Shown: positions 12,201 through 23,449 of the stretch, piece after piece
Layout: the number at the start of each line of letters is the position of its first letter
Numbering within the stretch: position 1 is the first letter of the stretch
Assembly (NCBI GenBank): GCA_029204225.1
Contig: CM055111.1
Span: 14,629,861-14,691,860 of the forward strand
Origin: Diphasiastrum complanatum
Lineage: Eukaryota; Streptophyta; Lycopodiopsida; Lycopodiales; Lycopodiaceae
Length of the DNA: 62,000 bases
Direction: 5' to 3'
Notes under the pieces: model-generated
Databases searched by the model: none
Told to the model about the DNA's origin: nothing
Seen by the model: only the letters and a program-made list of their open reading frames with translations
Position numbers and translations under genes: made by a program

Positions 12201-15200
12201 TGTTCAGAAGGTTAACCTAAGTTTTTGAGGCTGATCAACAAGATTACACAAAGGATATACATATTTTGACAGCTTGGATCTTGTTAAACACTTGCAAAGG
12301 CCCATAGTATAAATTATTTATCCGTACTTTTGAAGTTTAGCCTACGTAGTAGGCTGATGATATGTAGTGTACATTTGCAAATCGAGATAAGACTGCATAC
12401 AGCCTCTTCGTCACACTCCAAGTCAACCTTCAAAACCTGGAAAAAACTAAACTTGGGGAAAGCACTTGTGGTCACAATCCATAAGTAGACCCAGTTTAGT
12501 TTGAATACCAGTCATTAGTTATGGCCAAGCTGGCAGTATTCTGCTTTTTAGATCACAGAGTTCCTATGTTGGACCAACAAGTTTTTGATGAACCTGTCGT
12601 TCTCCAAAAAACTTCTTGAGATTTCAAAGTCAGCAGGCTCATGATTTTGTCTTTGGGCTGCACAGACTCTTATGCACTTGTGACAGTAAAACTGCATAGC
12701 CTAATGAGGAGTGGGTTAGACAACAGGCATTATAAATGTCAATGTGATGCAGCCAGAAGTTGTCAATAAATAGCTGCCTTCAAATATCAAAAGAGAGATA
12801 CAAAATCAACCGTAGGTCCCTTAGCAACTCAAAACTTGCCCCTACTCTAAGTTGTGACAGCTGAAGAAGATGACATACTGAAAACTAGACCTTTAGTATC
12901 TAGAATCAGACATATTTGATCAGCAATCTGTAATGTGATTTCTCAGTGATCTATTGAATCCCTGTCACCGCACTTTTTGGTATCTAAATAATGAAAACCA
13001 AAACTCATTTCGTTTAGCAAGTTGCTATTATGATGCTCAAAGTGATTTCGATTTAAAAGTGAGAAATAGAAAGTTAGGGTTTTCTCCCTTGTTTTGATCT
13101 GCACAACAGTTTTGAATCGGCTTGTTAAGGTCATCATGTATGGCTTTTGTATATGATGTTCTAAAGGCCATTATGAATATGATGTTTATAAAATATATTG
13201 GTAGCATTGATAGTTAAAAAAGATGTAGCTTTGTTGAGACTCTGAACATGTTGTGCTGCTCAGCATAAATAGAGAGCCAATCTCACAATTGGCTACCCTT
13301 GTGAGCAGTTCAAAGTTCAAACTTGGATTTGAAAATGGGCCATGCCCTTGGATTTAACTGAGCTTTGATGTGACCAAAATTGATAGATCCACAGGCAGAG
13401 CAATCCTACAATGACATTCACCTACTTGACTACCGCAAACCCTTCCAAGTGAAAAGTATGAATATCCTGCATGATCGTTGCAAGCTTCATGGGAGTTGTT
13501 TGCCCAATCTTTGCTGTACAACAGACCTGCAATCAGCCTCCATAAAGAACAAAATCTGGATGCTCATTGCTAATTCTAACTACATCTAAGTTTTAAGAAT
13601 TATACTTCAATTGAACATTCTTAAAACATGTAAACTTCCAATCTGAAAATGCCGACTCTGAATACACATGAGAAACAATCTTATGCTAAGCTCACGTAAT
13701 GCTTAATTGTATTCTCTAGCTCCTACTACTGCCTGGAAAACAAGCAGCTTTAATGGAGGGTTGTAGCTTTATGTAGAATTCTTTGCATGTCAACATGAAG
13801 CATAACAGTTATCTTAATTTCATTGGGACTATTTTGTTTATCTAGAACTGATGTATCACCTGACAGAACTTGGCTAGAGCACTCTGAATAACAAGTGTCT
13901 CCAGAATTGGACGTTGTTTGAGGCTCCTGCTGTCCTACTCCTGAAACTATATGTAGATCCTACATGAGTTTTGTGCCATCCCTTCAAGACCACCTGCTTT
14001 ATATTATTTTTAATGCGTTTCATATGTTCATATGTATGGATCATAGTTGCACAGAATCGCTTTTCTGGGAAAAGACTTTTCGGAAACCGCGTTTCTCCTC
14101 CCAGAATCGCAAAACAAATTTTTTTTCTTTTTTTTTTGGAAAAATACCTTATGGCTGAAATTTTTTTAGGGGATCAATGGTCAAACCAGCGTTTTGCCTC
14201 TCAGAAGTGCAGTAGATGGGGCACAAACAGATCTTATTTTCAATAGCTATTTGGTTGTTATTTGCTCTGGTTTTCAATAAATGCTCAGGGGGTTCGGGGG
14301 GCGGTAGCCCCCCAGTGGGGGGTTTGGGGGGCAACGCCCCCCAACGGCAGGGTCCGGGGGCTGCCAGTAGACCCCGGCCGGGCCCCGACGGTAAGGCCTC
14401 TTCATGACTTGGCCTTCCAACTCCCTGAGCAAAAACACACTTACTGGGACCATCTGTGATCGTGACATGGATTAATTCACCTGAACCCAACATGGATTAA
14501 TTCACCTGAACTGGACCATCCTGCACCCGAAACAGTCGACAAACTACACAGTAATTATGCTCTTAATTAGAGCTTTCATCTGATACCCATATTGCCCATA
14601 AAAAAACCAAAAATATATATATAAAAAAAACGTTTCTGGAATTTTTTTAAAAATTTCAGAAACGCGTCTCTGAACTGCGTTTCTGAACGCGATTCTGAAA
14701 CGCGTTTCAGAAACGCAGTGCATCTATACTATGGATTCATAAAATGATACATGACCCTGAAATCTTTTTTTTATCAAAATGGGTATCTATGATTCAAACT
14801 ACTACAAACTAGATAAAATACAATTCTGTTTGTCAGATGATTAGAACCTTCACAGGAGTAGGATATCTCTCATCTCTATTTAACGTTATCATAACATCTT
14901 TTTAAGTTTTTTATATGATCTAGTTTCCTGATTCCCTAAAGCCATAAAAACATGAATTTTTCCGAACCTGGAAAAATTACTCTATTTGAATCTTTTGAAT
15001 TCTGTTCGAATCAATCCAAATCTTCTTGATATGAATATTCTGGAATCTAACCATCTGTGGTGACTATGTATGTGGATTCTGAGTCCTGACTTAGCCAGTC
15101 TAACCTCCTCTTAACCATGCTAAGCTCTTGAATATCACCTAAATGAAACTTACAACTCTATTTATAATCTTATAAGACTATAATTTTGACCTTAGCTCTT

Positions 15201-16849
15201 TGATCTTCTCTTTAGGTTGCTCAAACAGTTGGCAATTATTATATGATGCACTTTAGGTGTCCAAAGGACCAAGTGTGGGACCTCAACCCAGCCAAGAACC
15301 CAAATAATACCTCATAAACTGCAAATCTTAAGTGTAGAAATAACTCTCTAGCCGTAACTGAAAACCCGATGGCATGAAAGACTTCTTTAATCAACAAGCT
15401 CTAATGAGAGAACTGCTTAAATACGAGGCTGGAAATCTTGAACCAAAACAGAGCTAAACTCAACATCTCATGCTCAAGACGACCCCTACTTGAAGCGGCA
15501 GGTTGATTGATAGGCTTACTGAATATGGAAAGCCATAACGAAGACCTTGAAGAAAGATCATGTAATAGCACCAAGTGACAAAATGTTTAGGAGTGTGCTT
15601 TGTTTCAACGTTTCATTCCAATAGTATAGTAAGAGAACATTAAGAAAAGGAAGGACAGATTGTCTTACCCTCTAGATACCTCATTCTCTCCTTTTCTATG
15701 AGAAGTATAATGTTGACATAATTCTGCAGAAGACTCTGATTCTTCGAAGCCAATTCAGCTTACTCTTTCACTTCATACATTTGCAAGAAACAGCAATCAT
15801 CTGTTTCAATTTACAAAGAGAATATTAGCATGTAACCATTTTCACGTGCCTTTTGAAAAGCTGTGAGTTGTGCTTTTGGTAACACATTCGCAAGAACCTT
15901 AACCATTGTCTAACATACTTTCGACACGCTAATGTTTGAAAGCTTTTGGAGCTGTACAAAACTTACACCAAAAAACTCTCTCAAGTGAAGATAAGTATTC
16001 TAAGTGGAAACATTACAACTTTGAGGAAACCTAAATACACAAACTTGACATAAACTCCTCTACGGTACAATGGCCAGCCAGGGGCCCGCCGCTAGCCTCT
16101 GCCTGGAAGGCGGTCTCCAGGGCCAGCAAACAGTTCTCAACAAGCTGAGCATAGCAAAAAGTTGTGATGAGGGATTGTTTTCCTGCTTTGTAAATTTCTT
16201 TGTAATTTTTAGAGCTGACAAATCTGTTATTCTGAATTTTAAATTGATGCATGCTGTTCTCTGGGGTTTGTCTCAGTAACAATGCTACATTTCAAACTTC
16301 GAAGGCTTCTGTTATAAAATGTGCTTAAGCATTTCAAAAAAATAATTTGTAGCGCATCAATTTTGTGTGTTTGTGTTTCATCCATTTAAAGGATAATAAA
16401 TTGTATGAACTATACATGGCATGCCATAAATTTCACTACTCTTGTTGCAGATTGACTATGTCTTGGGTAAAAATCCCTTGAAAATGAGCTACGTTGTTGG
16501 TTTTGGCAACAAATATCCGCAACATGTACATCATCGTGCAGCATCAATTCCCAGAAATAATCACAGATACGGTTGCACAGAGGGATGGCGGTGGCGGGAC
16601 AGCAAGTCACCCAACCCAAATGTTCTTGTTGGAGCATTAGTTGGTGGACCTGATACGAAAGACCACTTTCAAGATGTTCGTAGCAATTATAATTTCACAG
16701 AGCCTACAATTGCTGGCAATGCCGGACTAGTTGCAGCCCTTGTTTCTTTGTCTGGAAAGGATTCTGGAGTTGATGCAACAACTATATTTTCTCAAATTCC
16801 ACCAATGTTCCCTGCTCCTCCTCCACCTGCAGCACCTTGGATCCCCTGA
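6450..16849 (+). CDS. KORRIGAN-type membrane-anchored endo-1,4-beta-glucanase (GH9)
   Basis: Join 6450-6816, 9909-10213, 10433-10891, 11222-11357, 11738-11910, 16451-16849 gives 612 residues and a TGA stop. The start is at MSAMYNNAW; a second in-frame ATG at 6459 begins MYNN and matches the usual family start. Residues 1-68 are cytosolic, with a dileucine-type QQSWLL at about 42-47 and a Lys run at 52-56. Residues 69-91 form the signal anchor, and the GH9 domain follows from about 108. Catalytic motifs are present: DAGD at 158-161, HVHHR at 505-509, and D555 and E564 in the DV..NYNFTEP..AGNAG block. The C-terminus is Pro-rich and ends [10 protein letters not shown], as in the family. These type II enzymes act in Golgi and plasma membrane with cellulose synthase. 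Splice phases are 1,0,0,1,0; intron 4 has a weak donor (GTGCGA). Family length is about 620. It appears intact. Confidence 0.95.
8039..8067 (+). repeat. (GT)n microsatellite in intron 1
   Basis: Perfect GT run of about 29 bp within intron 1. Confidence 0.9.
9185..9258 (+). repeat. (CT)n microsatellite in intron 1
   Basis: CT dinucleotide run of 74 bp, about 650 bp upstream of exon 2. A short AGC run follows about 27 bp later. Confidence 0.95.
14035..14737. mobile_element. Candidate non-autonomous hAT-like DNA transposon
   Basis: Near-identical flanks TATGGATC (14035-14042) and TATGGATT (14730-14737) could be an 8-bp target duplication. Just inside are ATAGTTGCAC and, at the right, the inverse of ATAGATGCAC (9 of 10 match; 2 extra bases before the right flank). 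Subterminal regions are packed with GCGTTTCT / AGAATCGC motifs in both orientations, as in hAT-type ends. A hairpin CGTTTCTG...CAGAAACG lies at 14631-14664. There is no transposase frame. The assignment rests on these ends only. Confidence 0.45.
14288..14390. repeat. G-rich hairpin / potential G-quadruplex array
   Basis: Three consecutive units each pair a G-run with a C-run: GGGGGGC..GCCCCCC, GGGGGGC..GCCCCCC, and GGCAG..CTGCC, with G-tracts of five or six. Its composition is sharply different from the AT-rich intron around it. It lies in the centre of the candidate transposon at 14035-14737, so it was probably brought in with it. Confidence 0.7.
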
Positions 16850-19800
16850 AGACAGCTTGAGCTCTGTCTTGGATTATTTGAAGACACCTGAGATTCAGTG
16901 TCTAGATGTTCTGAATGTGTGGCCAGAAGCTGCAGCTACATGTATTCTAGGTGGATCGAAGTTTCAGTTGAATTTTAAAGAAGTTTGAGGATATTTAGTA
17001 TTGACTTTGAATGGACAAGCCTAGATGCATCATGTTTTAGAAGTATGACATGGTCCCAGGTCACTGAGGTGAGATCAGTTTGTTGCCAAACTGTCATACT
17101 TTTTACTTAATGATTAGAGCTTTCTTTTTATAGATGGTTGTATATATATATATATATATATTATAGAGCATGTTACCTTTGGACCATATTCAATTTTGTA
17201 CTCTAATATAGTCATGAGATTGTGTCATTCTGATCTTTTAAGGAAAAATCTTATCAAGTCTAACAGAAGCAGTTGTCTTCTCTTCACCTAATTTGTTGTT
17301 GACCTACCTAGAGTCAGACTGCTTGCTTGTTTCAGATTTGATTTTGAGGTTAACAGATGCAAAAGATTGAATCATTCAGGCATTGAGTTTGATAGTGGAT
17401 GACACCCACCAAGTAGGAAATCCAGTGAAAACTGCCTCAATGCACAACACAAGTAGAATTTCCTTGTACTGCTCATTCTTCGACCATCCTGTATTGGGAA
17501 TGCATCGAGCCGCAGGAAACCTCTAGTCCATTCAAATTCTTTCATGGAAGTTAGTGTCAAGTGCTTGTCAAAATATTTCAAAAAACCCTAAAGAGTTGAA
17601 ATTGAAAAAAAAACACATTGGAAAAAGGGGGGAATTCCTGAATTTTGTTGGTGCACTACATACTCAATATGAATTTTGAATGGATTCAAAACCCTTCGAT
17701 TCAAGAGTTTCTGGAACTATGGGTTTGTTGCATACAATGAAGTGCACCGCCTCCTGAAATGCATTCCATTCCAAGAACATAATTTACAAAAGGGCCCATA
17801 GACATTGCCTCCTCATGTAGTGATCAAGCTGGAGCATCCTCTTATGCCTAAAATGGACAATTAATAAGTGGTTGGCTATGCACCAGTTTCTGCATGTTCT
17901 TGTAGGCCACATGTGGCTTCAAGGTAATCATGCTGCCTGTTCTGGAACGGAAGGCGTTCCAGAATGTGTTCCGAGGCGAAAAAGGGACCCTGGAATTTTT
18001 TTTAGTACATACTGGTTTTTCTTGTAGAAGTGCAGATTGAGTAGGACTCAACGAACAAAACAAAAGAAATCGTAGTAACTGAGGGGCATAAACATTAACA
18101 TTCATTTGCAATAGCTGCATGAATCACTCATTTTCGATGGCTGCATGAATTGCACATAGAGTACAATCACTTGTGACGGCTCATTTTCTTTGTTTGGTTT
18201 GCAAGTTTTGGCTGTTTGCAAAAATGGCTATGGCCACATGAATCACTATGAAAAAGAGCGCAGTAGCTGACCGGATTCCAGAGTATGCAGTAATTGCAAA
18301 CTTAAAGGGTAAGTGGAACTTTAACTGGTAAGTTCACTGTGCCTTAAAGGGATTCGGTCTTCATATTGAGATTGAGCTTACAAATTATGGGAGGCAGAAA
18401 GGGAACACAAGGCCCTTTTTCAAAAATAATTTTTTAAGACTTTTTGGGGCAGTACGTACTGTACTAGCCATTGCTCCAACTTCACATTTTCTAACTGGAG
18501 TGGAAAATATAAGAAACGTAATCTGGAGGACTGGAACTTTGAATTTGAGCAGCAATTGGTGGAGCACCTGTCAATATCTGATCAGAGAAATTGTTCCGCA
18601 CTGTTTACACCTCCGTCAGTCTTCTTTGGAAAATATTGAAAGTATATCAAGGCAAACCTTCCTGTCCATCACCTACATCCAACTGGCATCAAGCCTTAAA
18701 CCAGCTGCGTAAGAGCCAACAAGACCTAATGAACTCCTTTCTAATTGAGGCTGATTATCTTGTGGCACTCAGAACCCTACACAAGGAGGGAGTCCTAGTC
18801 TTGATGAAATCAGTCTAAACCTTTTAATCGGCCTCCAGGGTAAGGATAATCCTCCACCCTCTCATCAACCAAGCTACCTATACTGGATGATTCCTTCACT
18901 ATATTGCTAAGGGTCACATAAACACAAGCACCCTACTTCTGTCAAGCACCTCAGGATGTTAACCGTGCTCAAATACCTTGAGCGCAAAATAATATCCAAA
19001 CTCCCGACACTTGGACTCTCCCTAACAAATTCAGCCTTTCACTAGACTATGCACAGGCCTTAAATGCTAGGTGCTTATCAGAAGGACCAGGTTAAGTGAG
19101 AAAGTGTTAGTGACACTCTCAATCAACCTACACCGTTAGATGGGCACTTGGCGTTGAAAGCCTATGCATTTTTCATCCTTACGCAGAATTCCATAAATAA
19201 CTTGATTATTGAAAAATGTTTATTTGATGGATGTCCATTTTTTTATTGCAAAATATGTATCCCATCCAGCTATTATGGTAAAGAACATTTATTTTTTTGA
19301 ATAGTGCTAGCTTTTGATATACTAGATTGGAACTATCTTCTCTCTTGCTATATTGCTCTGCATTGGCTCTCTCTTACTTCTGGGCTACATGAAAAGCCTT
19401 GTTCTCCTTAGCTTCCTCAACTTGCAGTCCAATGGCATTCTTTGAATCATGTTTGCCATTTGATGGTGGGTCCATCAAATATGAGCATATCCCTTGCCTA
19501 TTTGTCATAGAGATGCAGCCCTTATAGTTTCATCTCCACCAAAGAATCCTTTCTTAAGATGCTTCTGCTTTCTCTTATGTTGGCAGGTCAATGAATACTA
19601 GTATTTGTTGATGATATTTCTACTTCTTCCCTCTCTCAATTGTCTGTGTTTGGCATATCAGACACAAAATTGCTGCAGTCATTTCTCATGCATCATGACC
19701 AGGAAAGAAATTCATGTTCTTATTGTCAGCACTAACAGGGTCTGTAACCTTGGCCTAGACATCCTATCACAATAAATTCCTTTTCACTATTTGGGATTTC

Positions 19801-19873
19801 CCCTGCTTCAGCCATCAATATGTTAACTAGAGCTGACGATTAATCATTCAATATGTTAAAAACATAATATTAA

Positions 19874-19995
19874 AGGCTTTTGGCCACCTTTGATTTTCAC
19901 TTTAGGCTTTTGGCAGTCTTACATTTTTACTTTTAGGCTTTTGGCTGCCTAAATTTTTTTTATAGGTTTTGAGCTTACTACATTTTCAAAAGCCT
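19874..19995 (+). repeat. About 31-bp tandem repeat, four diverged copies
   Basis: AGGCTTTTGGC recurs at about 19874, 19904 and 19935, with a fourth decayed copy (AGGTTTTGAGC) about 31 bp later. T-rich spacers separate them. Confidence 0.7.
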
Positions 19996-20332
19996 AATGT
20001 GTGCTAGGGCCAGTAGGTTTTATGTATTATGGAAGGTGCCGGGCAAAGGGCATATGTAATAAGTAGTTTGACTCTAACTAACCACTTTGGAAGTGCCACG
20101 TGGCAGTCGTACGGACATGCAGGGTGAAAAGAGCAACACCTATGTTTGATAAAAAAAAGTGAATTTTAAATGTTTAAAAAAGGGGCATAATAGTCATAAC
20201 GTATCCATTGTGTAAGGTTAAAAAAATAGTTTCAAATTTGCACAAGCAGTGCTCAAGAGATGCTGGCTTTCTCAAACACCAACTACTGGAAATGGAAAGG
20301 CTTTTTCACAATGTGATTCACGTGACACAACT

Positions 20333-20454
20333 CATGTGCCACTCTTGAGAAAGAGATCTTGGATGATCCACACATCAGTATACAATTTGAATTTTTGCCT
20401 AAACACGTGCCACTCTTCAGAAAGAGATCTTGGATGATCCACAGATCAGTATGC
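20333..20454 (+). repeat. Direct duplication, 71-bp period
   Basis: A block of about 51 bp starting CAYGTGCCACTCTT is repeated at 20333 and 20404 with only a few mismatches; both copies include GAAAGAGATCTTGGATGATC. Confidence 0.85.
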
Positions 20455-20918
20455 CCCATTCCATCTAAGGGAAGATATCTCTTGTTTTTAGTGAGCCCCA
20501 TCGATCACCATTGGAGTGGGCCAGGAGTGCAAGTGCACATGCCTTAAGCAGCCCATACTACTACTAGTAACACTATTTTCAGTGGATCAGTAATGTAGCA
20601 GCCTGCACAAGTCAATCAAAGACGTCTGTCTCTCTGCATCTCTTCAGATTTCAGAGTTTTTTCTGGCACACAGCGCAGCTTCACATTTGGGTTTCGCTCC
20701 ATATTTAAAGACATGCCAATTTTATATATATATCACCTTGGCGTTGGCGAGGTGGTACCAGCACCAGGCATTTCAAAATAATGGAGAAGAATTTTTATTT
20801 TTTCTAGCCTCCATTGAGGCAGCGGGCAGAAATCTTATGCCACGGATACTGTCTGGGTAAGTTGACTACTAATATTTGTTAAGGAATCAATCGTACAAAT
20901 CATCCTTGTCTTATTCCT

Positions 20919-21795
20919 TTGCTGTGGTTCACTTTTGTATGGGTTTTCTGCATCTTCATTGCCGTCTTTGCTCATCCTAATAGAGATCAATCTTCATTTT
21001 TCGTCCCTCCCAAAAGTTCATTCCCGTTAAATCAAGGCATTAAGAAGCTTCCAAAGTCTATTTCTTCCAAAATACCTCTATGGCTGTCATTACAGATCTC
21101 TGGTGCAGAGCATGACTCCTGCGCAGGGAGATATGTGTATATGCATAACGTACCAAGAGAATTCAATGTAGAGATGCCTGTGGACCGATATGTGCAGATT
21201 TACGGATAGTGCTGGCTTTGGGCCACCTCTTCAGGATTCCGAAGGTGTGGTCAGCAAGCACGGTTGGTTCGCCACGCACCAATTTGTTTTAGATGTGATT
21301 TTTCACCATCGTATGAAGCAATACAGTTGCCTGACAAATGACTCGGCATTACGCAGGGGAAGGCCGAAGCCCTGGGCCTTCCTTGCTGGTCGGGCCTGCC
21401 CTCGGGCAAGAGCCCTCCCAGCAAGGAAGCCCTCTTCCCGCAACAAACAGATCAGGATAATGGGGAAACAAGCTTATGCTTCCGCTGGCTGCGAAGAACA
21501 TGACTATTGTTATGGTAGAAGCCAGCCCTTTTCACAACGACGACTTCGCCATTCCTTATCCCATGTGTTTTCATCCCTCGGGATATTGAAATCCAAGAAT
21601 GGCAAGAAAGGATGAGAAATACTAAGAGAACAGACCTTTTCACTTTTGGAGGGGCACCTCTTCCGGGCAAAAACTCGACACACTCTATGTTGCTTGAATG
21701 CCACATGGGAGAGCAAATGTCACCATCCAAACATTGTGATGAAACTTTTTCAGAGTTCAGTCTTCTGTTTGCAACCTGGTCGGCAAAGGGGAGGG
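20919..21795 (+). pseudogene. MUR3/KATAMARI-like xyloglucan galactosyltransferase (GT47, exostosin) pseudogene
   Basis: The N-terminal frame (20919-21180) shows a signal-anchor helix (LWFTFVWVFCIFIAVF) and the GT47 entry motif SCAGRYVYMHNVPREFN. A frameshift near 21178 leads to [15 protein letters not shown] and then [19 protein letters not shown] with [11 protein letters not shown]. At 21355 homology stops at a GC-rich foldback. It resumes at 21461 ([13 protein letters not shown], then [15 protein letters not shown]), so the middle of the enzyme is missing. A second frameshift near 21585 gives [10 protein letters not shown] and LFTFGGAPLPGKN. A third near 21765 gives SVFCLQP, where recognisable homology ends. 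Intact relatives are single-exon Golgi type II enzymes of about 500-600 residues that galactosylate xyloglucan. With three frameshifts, a central deletion and a missing 3' end this copy cannot be functional. Confidence 0.85.
21355..21460. repeat. GC-rich foldback at the GT47 deletion point
   Basis: An imperfect inverted repeat (CCTTCCTTGCTGG against CCAGCAAGGAAGCCC, about 15 bp per arm, at about 21377 and 21418) encloses a GC-rich loop. It sits exactly where the glycosyltransferase frame breaks off and before it resumes at 21461. It may be filler DNA or a small foldback insertion. Confidence 0.6.
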
Positions 21796-22568
21796 TTAAA
21801 ATTTTAAAAAATGGAGAGTTTTTTTTTTTTTGGGCAAGGTCAAGCTGCCCAAAAAAAGAAACATGAAGGAAAATTTAAAAAAAGGGGTCCCGGGAAGCGG
21901 CCACGCTGCTGCCTACCACAGTGTGAGCGCTGTCCGCTGTCCGGGAACAATAAAATATTAATTATAATAGATGATATTCGAAAAAGCAGAGTGAGCATTG
22001 AGAATATTTTACTCCGATATTCATCTCTGGTCACTTTTTGAAATGAGGAAACATTGCATTCATGATGTCTCTAGCACTATTGTTGCTCGAAAGCTTAATG
22101 ACAAAATTGCTTGGCAAAAGCAAAAGAATTTCTTAATAAAAGAAGGAGGTTTCTGAAAGGACAAATTTTGAAGATAAATGTACATGTAGAATAATTTTAT
22201 CCAAAAGAAAGGAATGTGAGAGTTTCATTCAACAAAGGGATTGGATTGGGAGACACATTTTACTAATACATAGATGTGGGGATGACACAATTATTCTAGG
22301 AATGGCTATTGTGTCTCTTCCTTCACCACATGACATTGTGGGCAATGAGCACTTGGGTGTTAACTCAGTTTGTATAATTGTATGCACAACTATTGGTCAA
22401 AAAGTGCCTCACACAACCAAAAGAATAACGTGTGTATCGATGGTCCATACGATACGTTCAAACGAGCAACGGTTTTCTAGTACTGCAATGGAATTGTTCG
22501 CGACATGCGACAGTTTCACGACAGGTGAGGTTTGAACAAGAAACAAAATATTTCACGACAACATACTG
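21796..22568. other. Spacer between the GT47 pseudogene and the retrotransposon nest
   Basis: Contains T-runs and A-runs near 21820-21890 and no recognisable gene. It may include part of a strongly diverged 3' LTR of Copia-B, but I could not match it to the right-hand LTR. Confidence 0.35.
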
Positions 22569-22670
22569 TTCGTGAATCTTTCGAGTTTCAACAAGATACT
22601 ATTTCGCAAACCTTTCAAGTTTCAACAAGGATATTTTTCGCGAATCTTTCGAGGTTGAACACGAATAGAA
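22569..22670 (+). repeat. 34-bp tandem repeat, three copies
   Basis: Copies begin at 22569 (TTCGTGAATCTTTCGAG), 22603 (TTCGCAAACCTTTCAAG) and 22637 (TTCGCGAATCTTTCGAG), exactly 34 bp apart. TTCGTGAAT and TTCGCGAAT also occur in the right LTR of Copia-B (31520-31580), which suggests this is LTR-derived. Confidence 0.75.
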
Positions 22671-22694
22671 ATGTTTCGAGTTCGAGTTCGTTTC

Positions 22695-23449
22695 TCATCC
22701 TTTGTCAATTAAACTGTGCACTTTTTTAGTGGAACCAAGATTTGTCTGATCAGGTGTTCTACATCTCTCTCTCAAAGTGGGCAGTTGGATTAACCCCAAT
22801 CTTCTTCGCTGCTTCTCGAACAAAGCTTTACTGAGTGGCTTTGTAAAGATATCAGCTGTCATTTCCTCTGTAGGTATGAAGACTGTCTTCAGTATCTTCT
22901 TTTCGACTAAGTCTCGAATAACATGATACTTGATAGCTATATGCTTCGTTTTCGAATGAAACACAAGATCTTTCGTAAGATAGATTGCTGAAGTGTTATC
23001 CATTAACAAGACATAAGGTTCAGAAATAGTATCATCAAACCTTTCCAACATTTGTTTGATCCATATCAGCTCGTTTGCCATCTTGGCTGCTGCTACATAT
23101 TCGGCCTCACAGGAAGATTGAGCTACTACTGTTTGCTTCTTGCTTATCCAGAGTATGGCTGCGCTTGATGCTAGAGTACAGCCTCCTGAAATACTTTTGC
23201 TATCATCCTTCATGGATGTCCAGCTTGTGTCACTATAAGATTCGATCCGAAATCCAGCTTCCTTCGAATAACACAGTCCATAGTCTTTTGTTTCCTAGAG
23301 ATATTGTACTACTCTCTTTACTAACTTCCAATGCAACGATCATGGGTTCTGATTAAATTGGCTCAACCTGTATACTGCAAATGCTATATCAGGTCTGCTG
23401 TTGTCTACAAGATACAACAATGATCCAATCAGCCTGCGATAGGGTGTAT
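22695..23449 (-). pseudogene. RNase H domain of Copia-B
   Basis: From right to left the minus strand reads LIGSLLYLVDNSRPDIAFAVYRLSQF, then a frame change, then a 172-residue open part with SGGCTLASSAAILWISKKQ and the conserved SSCEAEYVAAAK. SKTKHI.IKYH and DIFTKPLSK follow. This is the C-terminal copia RNase H. It ends at a stop at 22695 after a non-conserved tail. The start of the domain lies on the far side of the Copia-A insertion. Confidence 0.85.

Larger units (their letters stand above)
11911..16450 (+). other. Intron 5 of the GH9 gene, enlarged by insertions
   Basis: The donor GTAAGT is at 11911 and the acceptor TTGTTGCAG ends at 16450; phase 0. At 4540 bp it is much larger than introns 2-4 (219, 330 and 380 bp). 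It contains a candidate DNA transposon at 14035-14737. The rest is AT-rich with only short chance frames. It separates the exon ending NFSRSQ from the exon starting IDYVLGKNP, which encodes the catalytic His and Glu motifs. Confidence 0.85.
16850..20918. other. 3' flank of the GH9 gene and intergenic space, no gene recognised
   Basis: I found no convincing AATAAA just downstream of the stop. A (TA)n run sits at about 17142-17162. The remainder is AT-rich with short chance frames and two small tandem repeats, listed separately. Confidence 0.5.

Noticed and set aside
14149-14493. Minus-strand 114-codon frame rich in Pro and Gly
   Set aside because: It comes from the G-rich hairpin array inside intron 5 and has a low-complexity composition.
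17372-18818. Several 60-90 codon frames on both strands
   Set aside because: Scattered over AT-rich sequence with no shared domain and no plausible splice links.
22302-22535. Plus-strand 77-codon frame near the retroelement nest
   Set aside because: No domain, no start context, and it lies in probable decayed LTR sequence.
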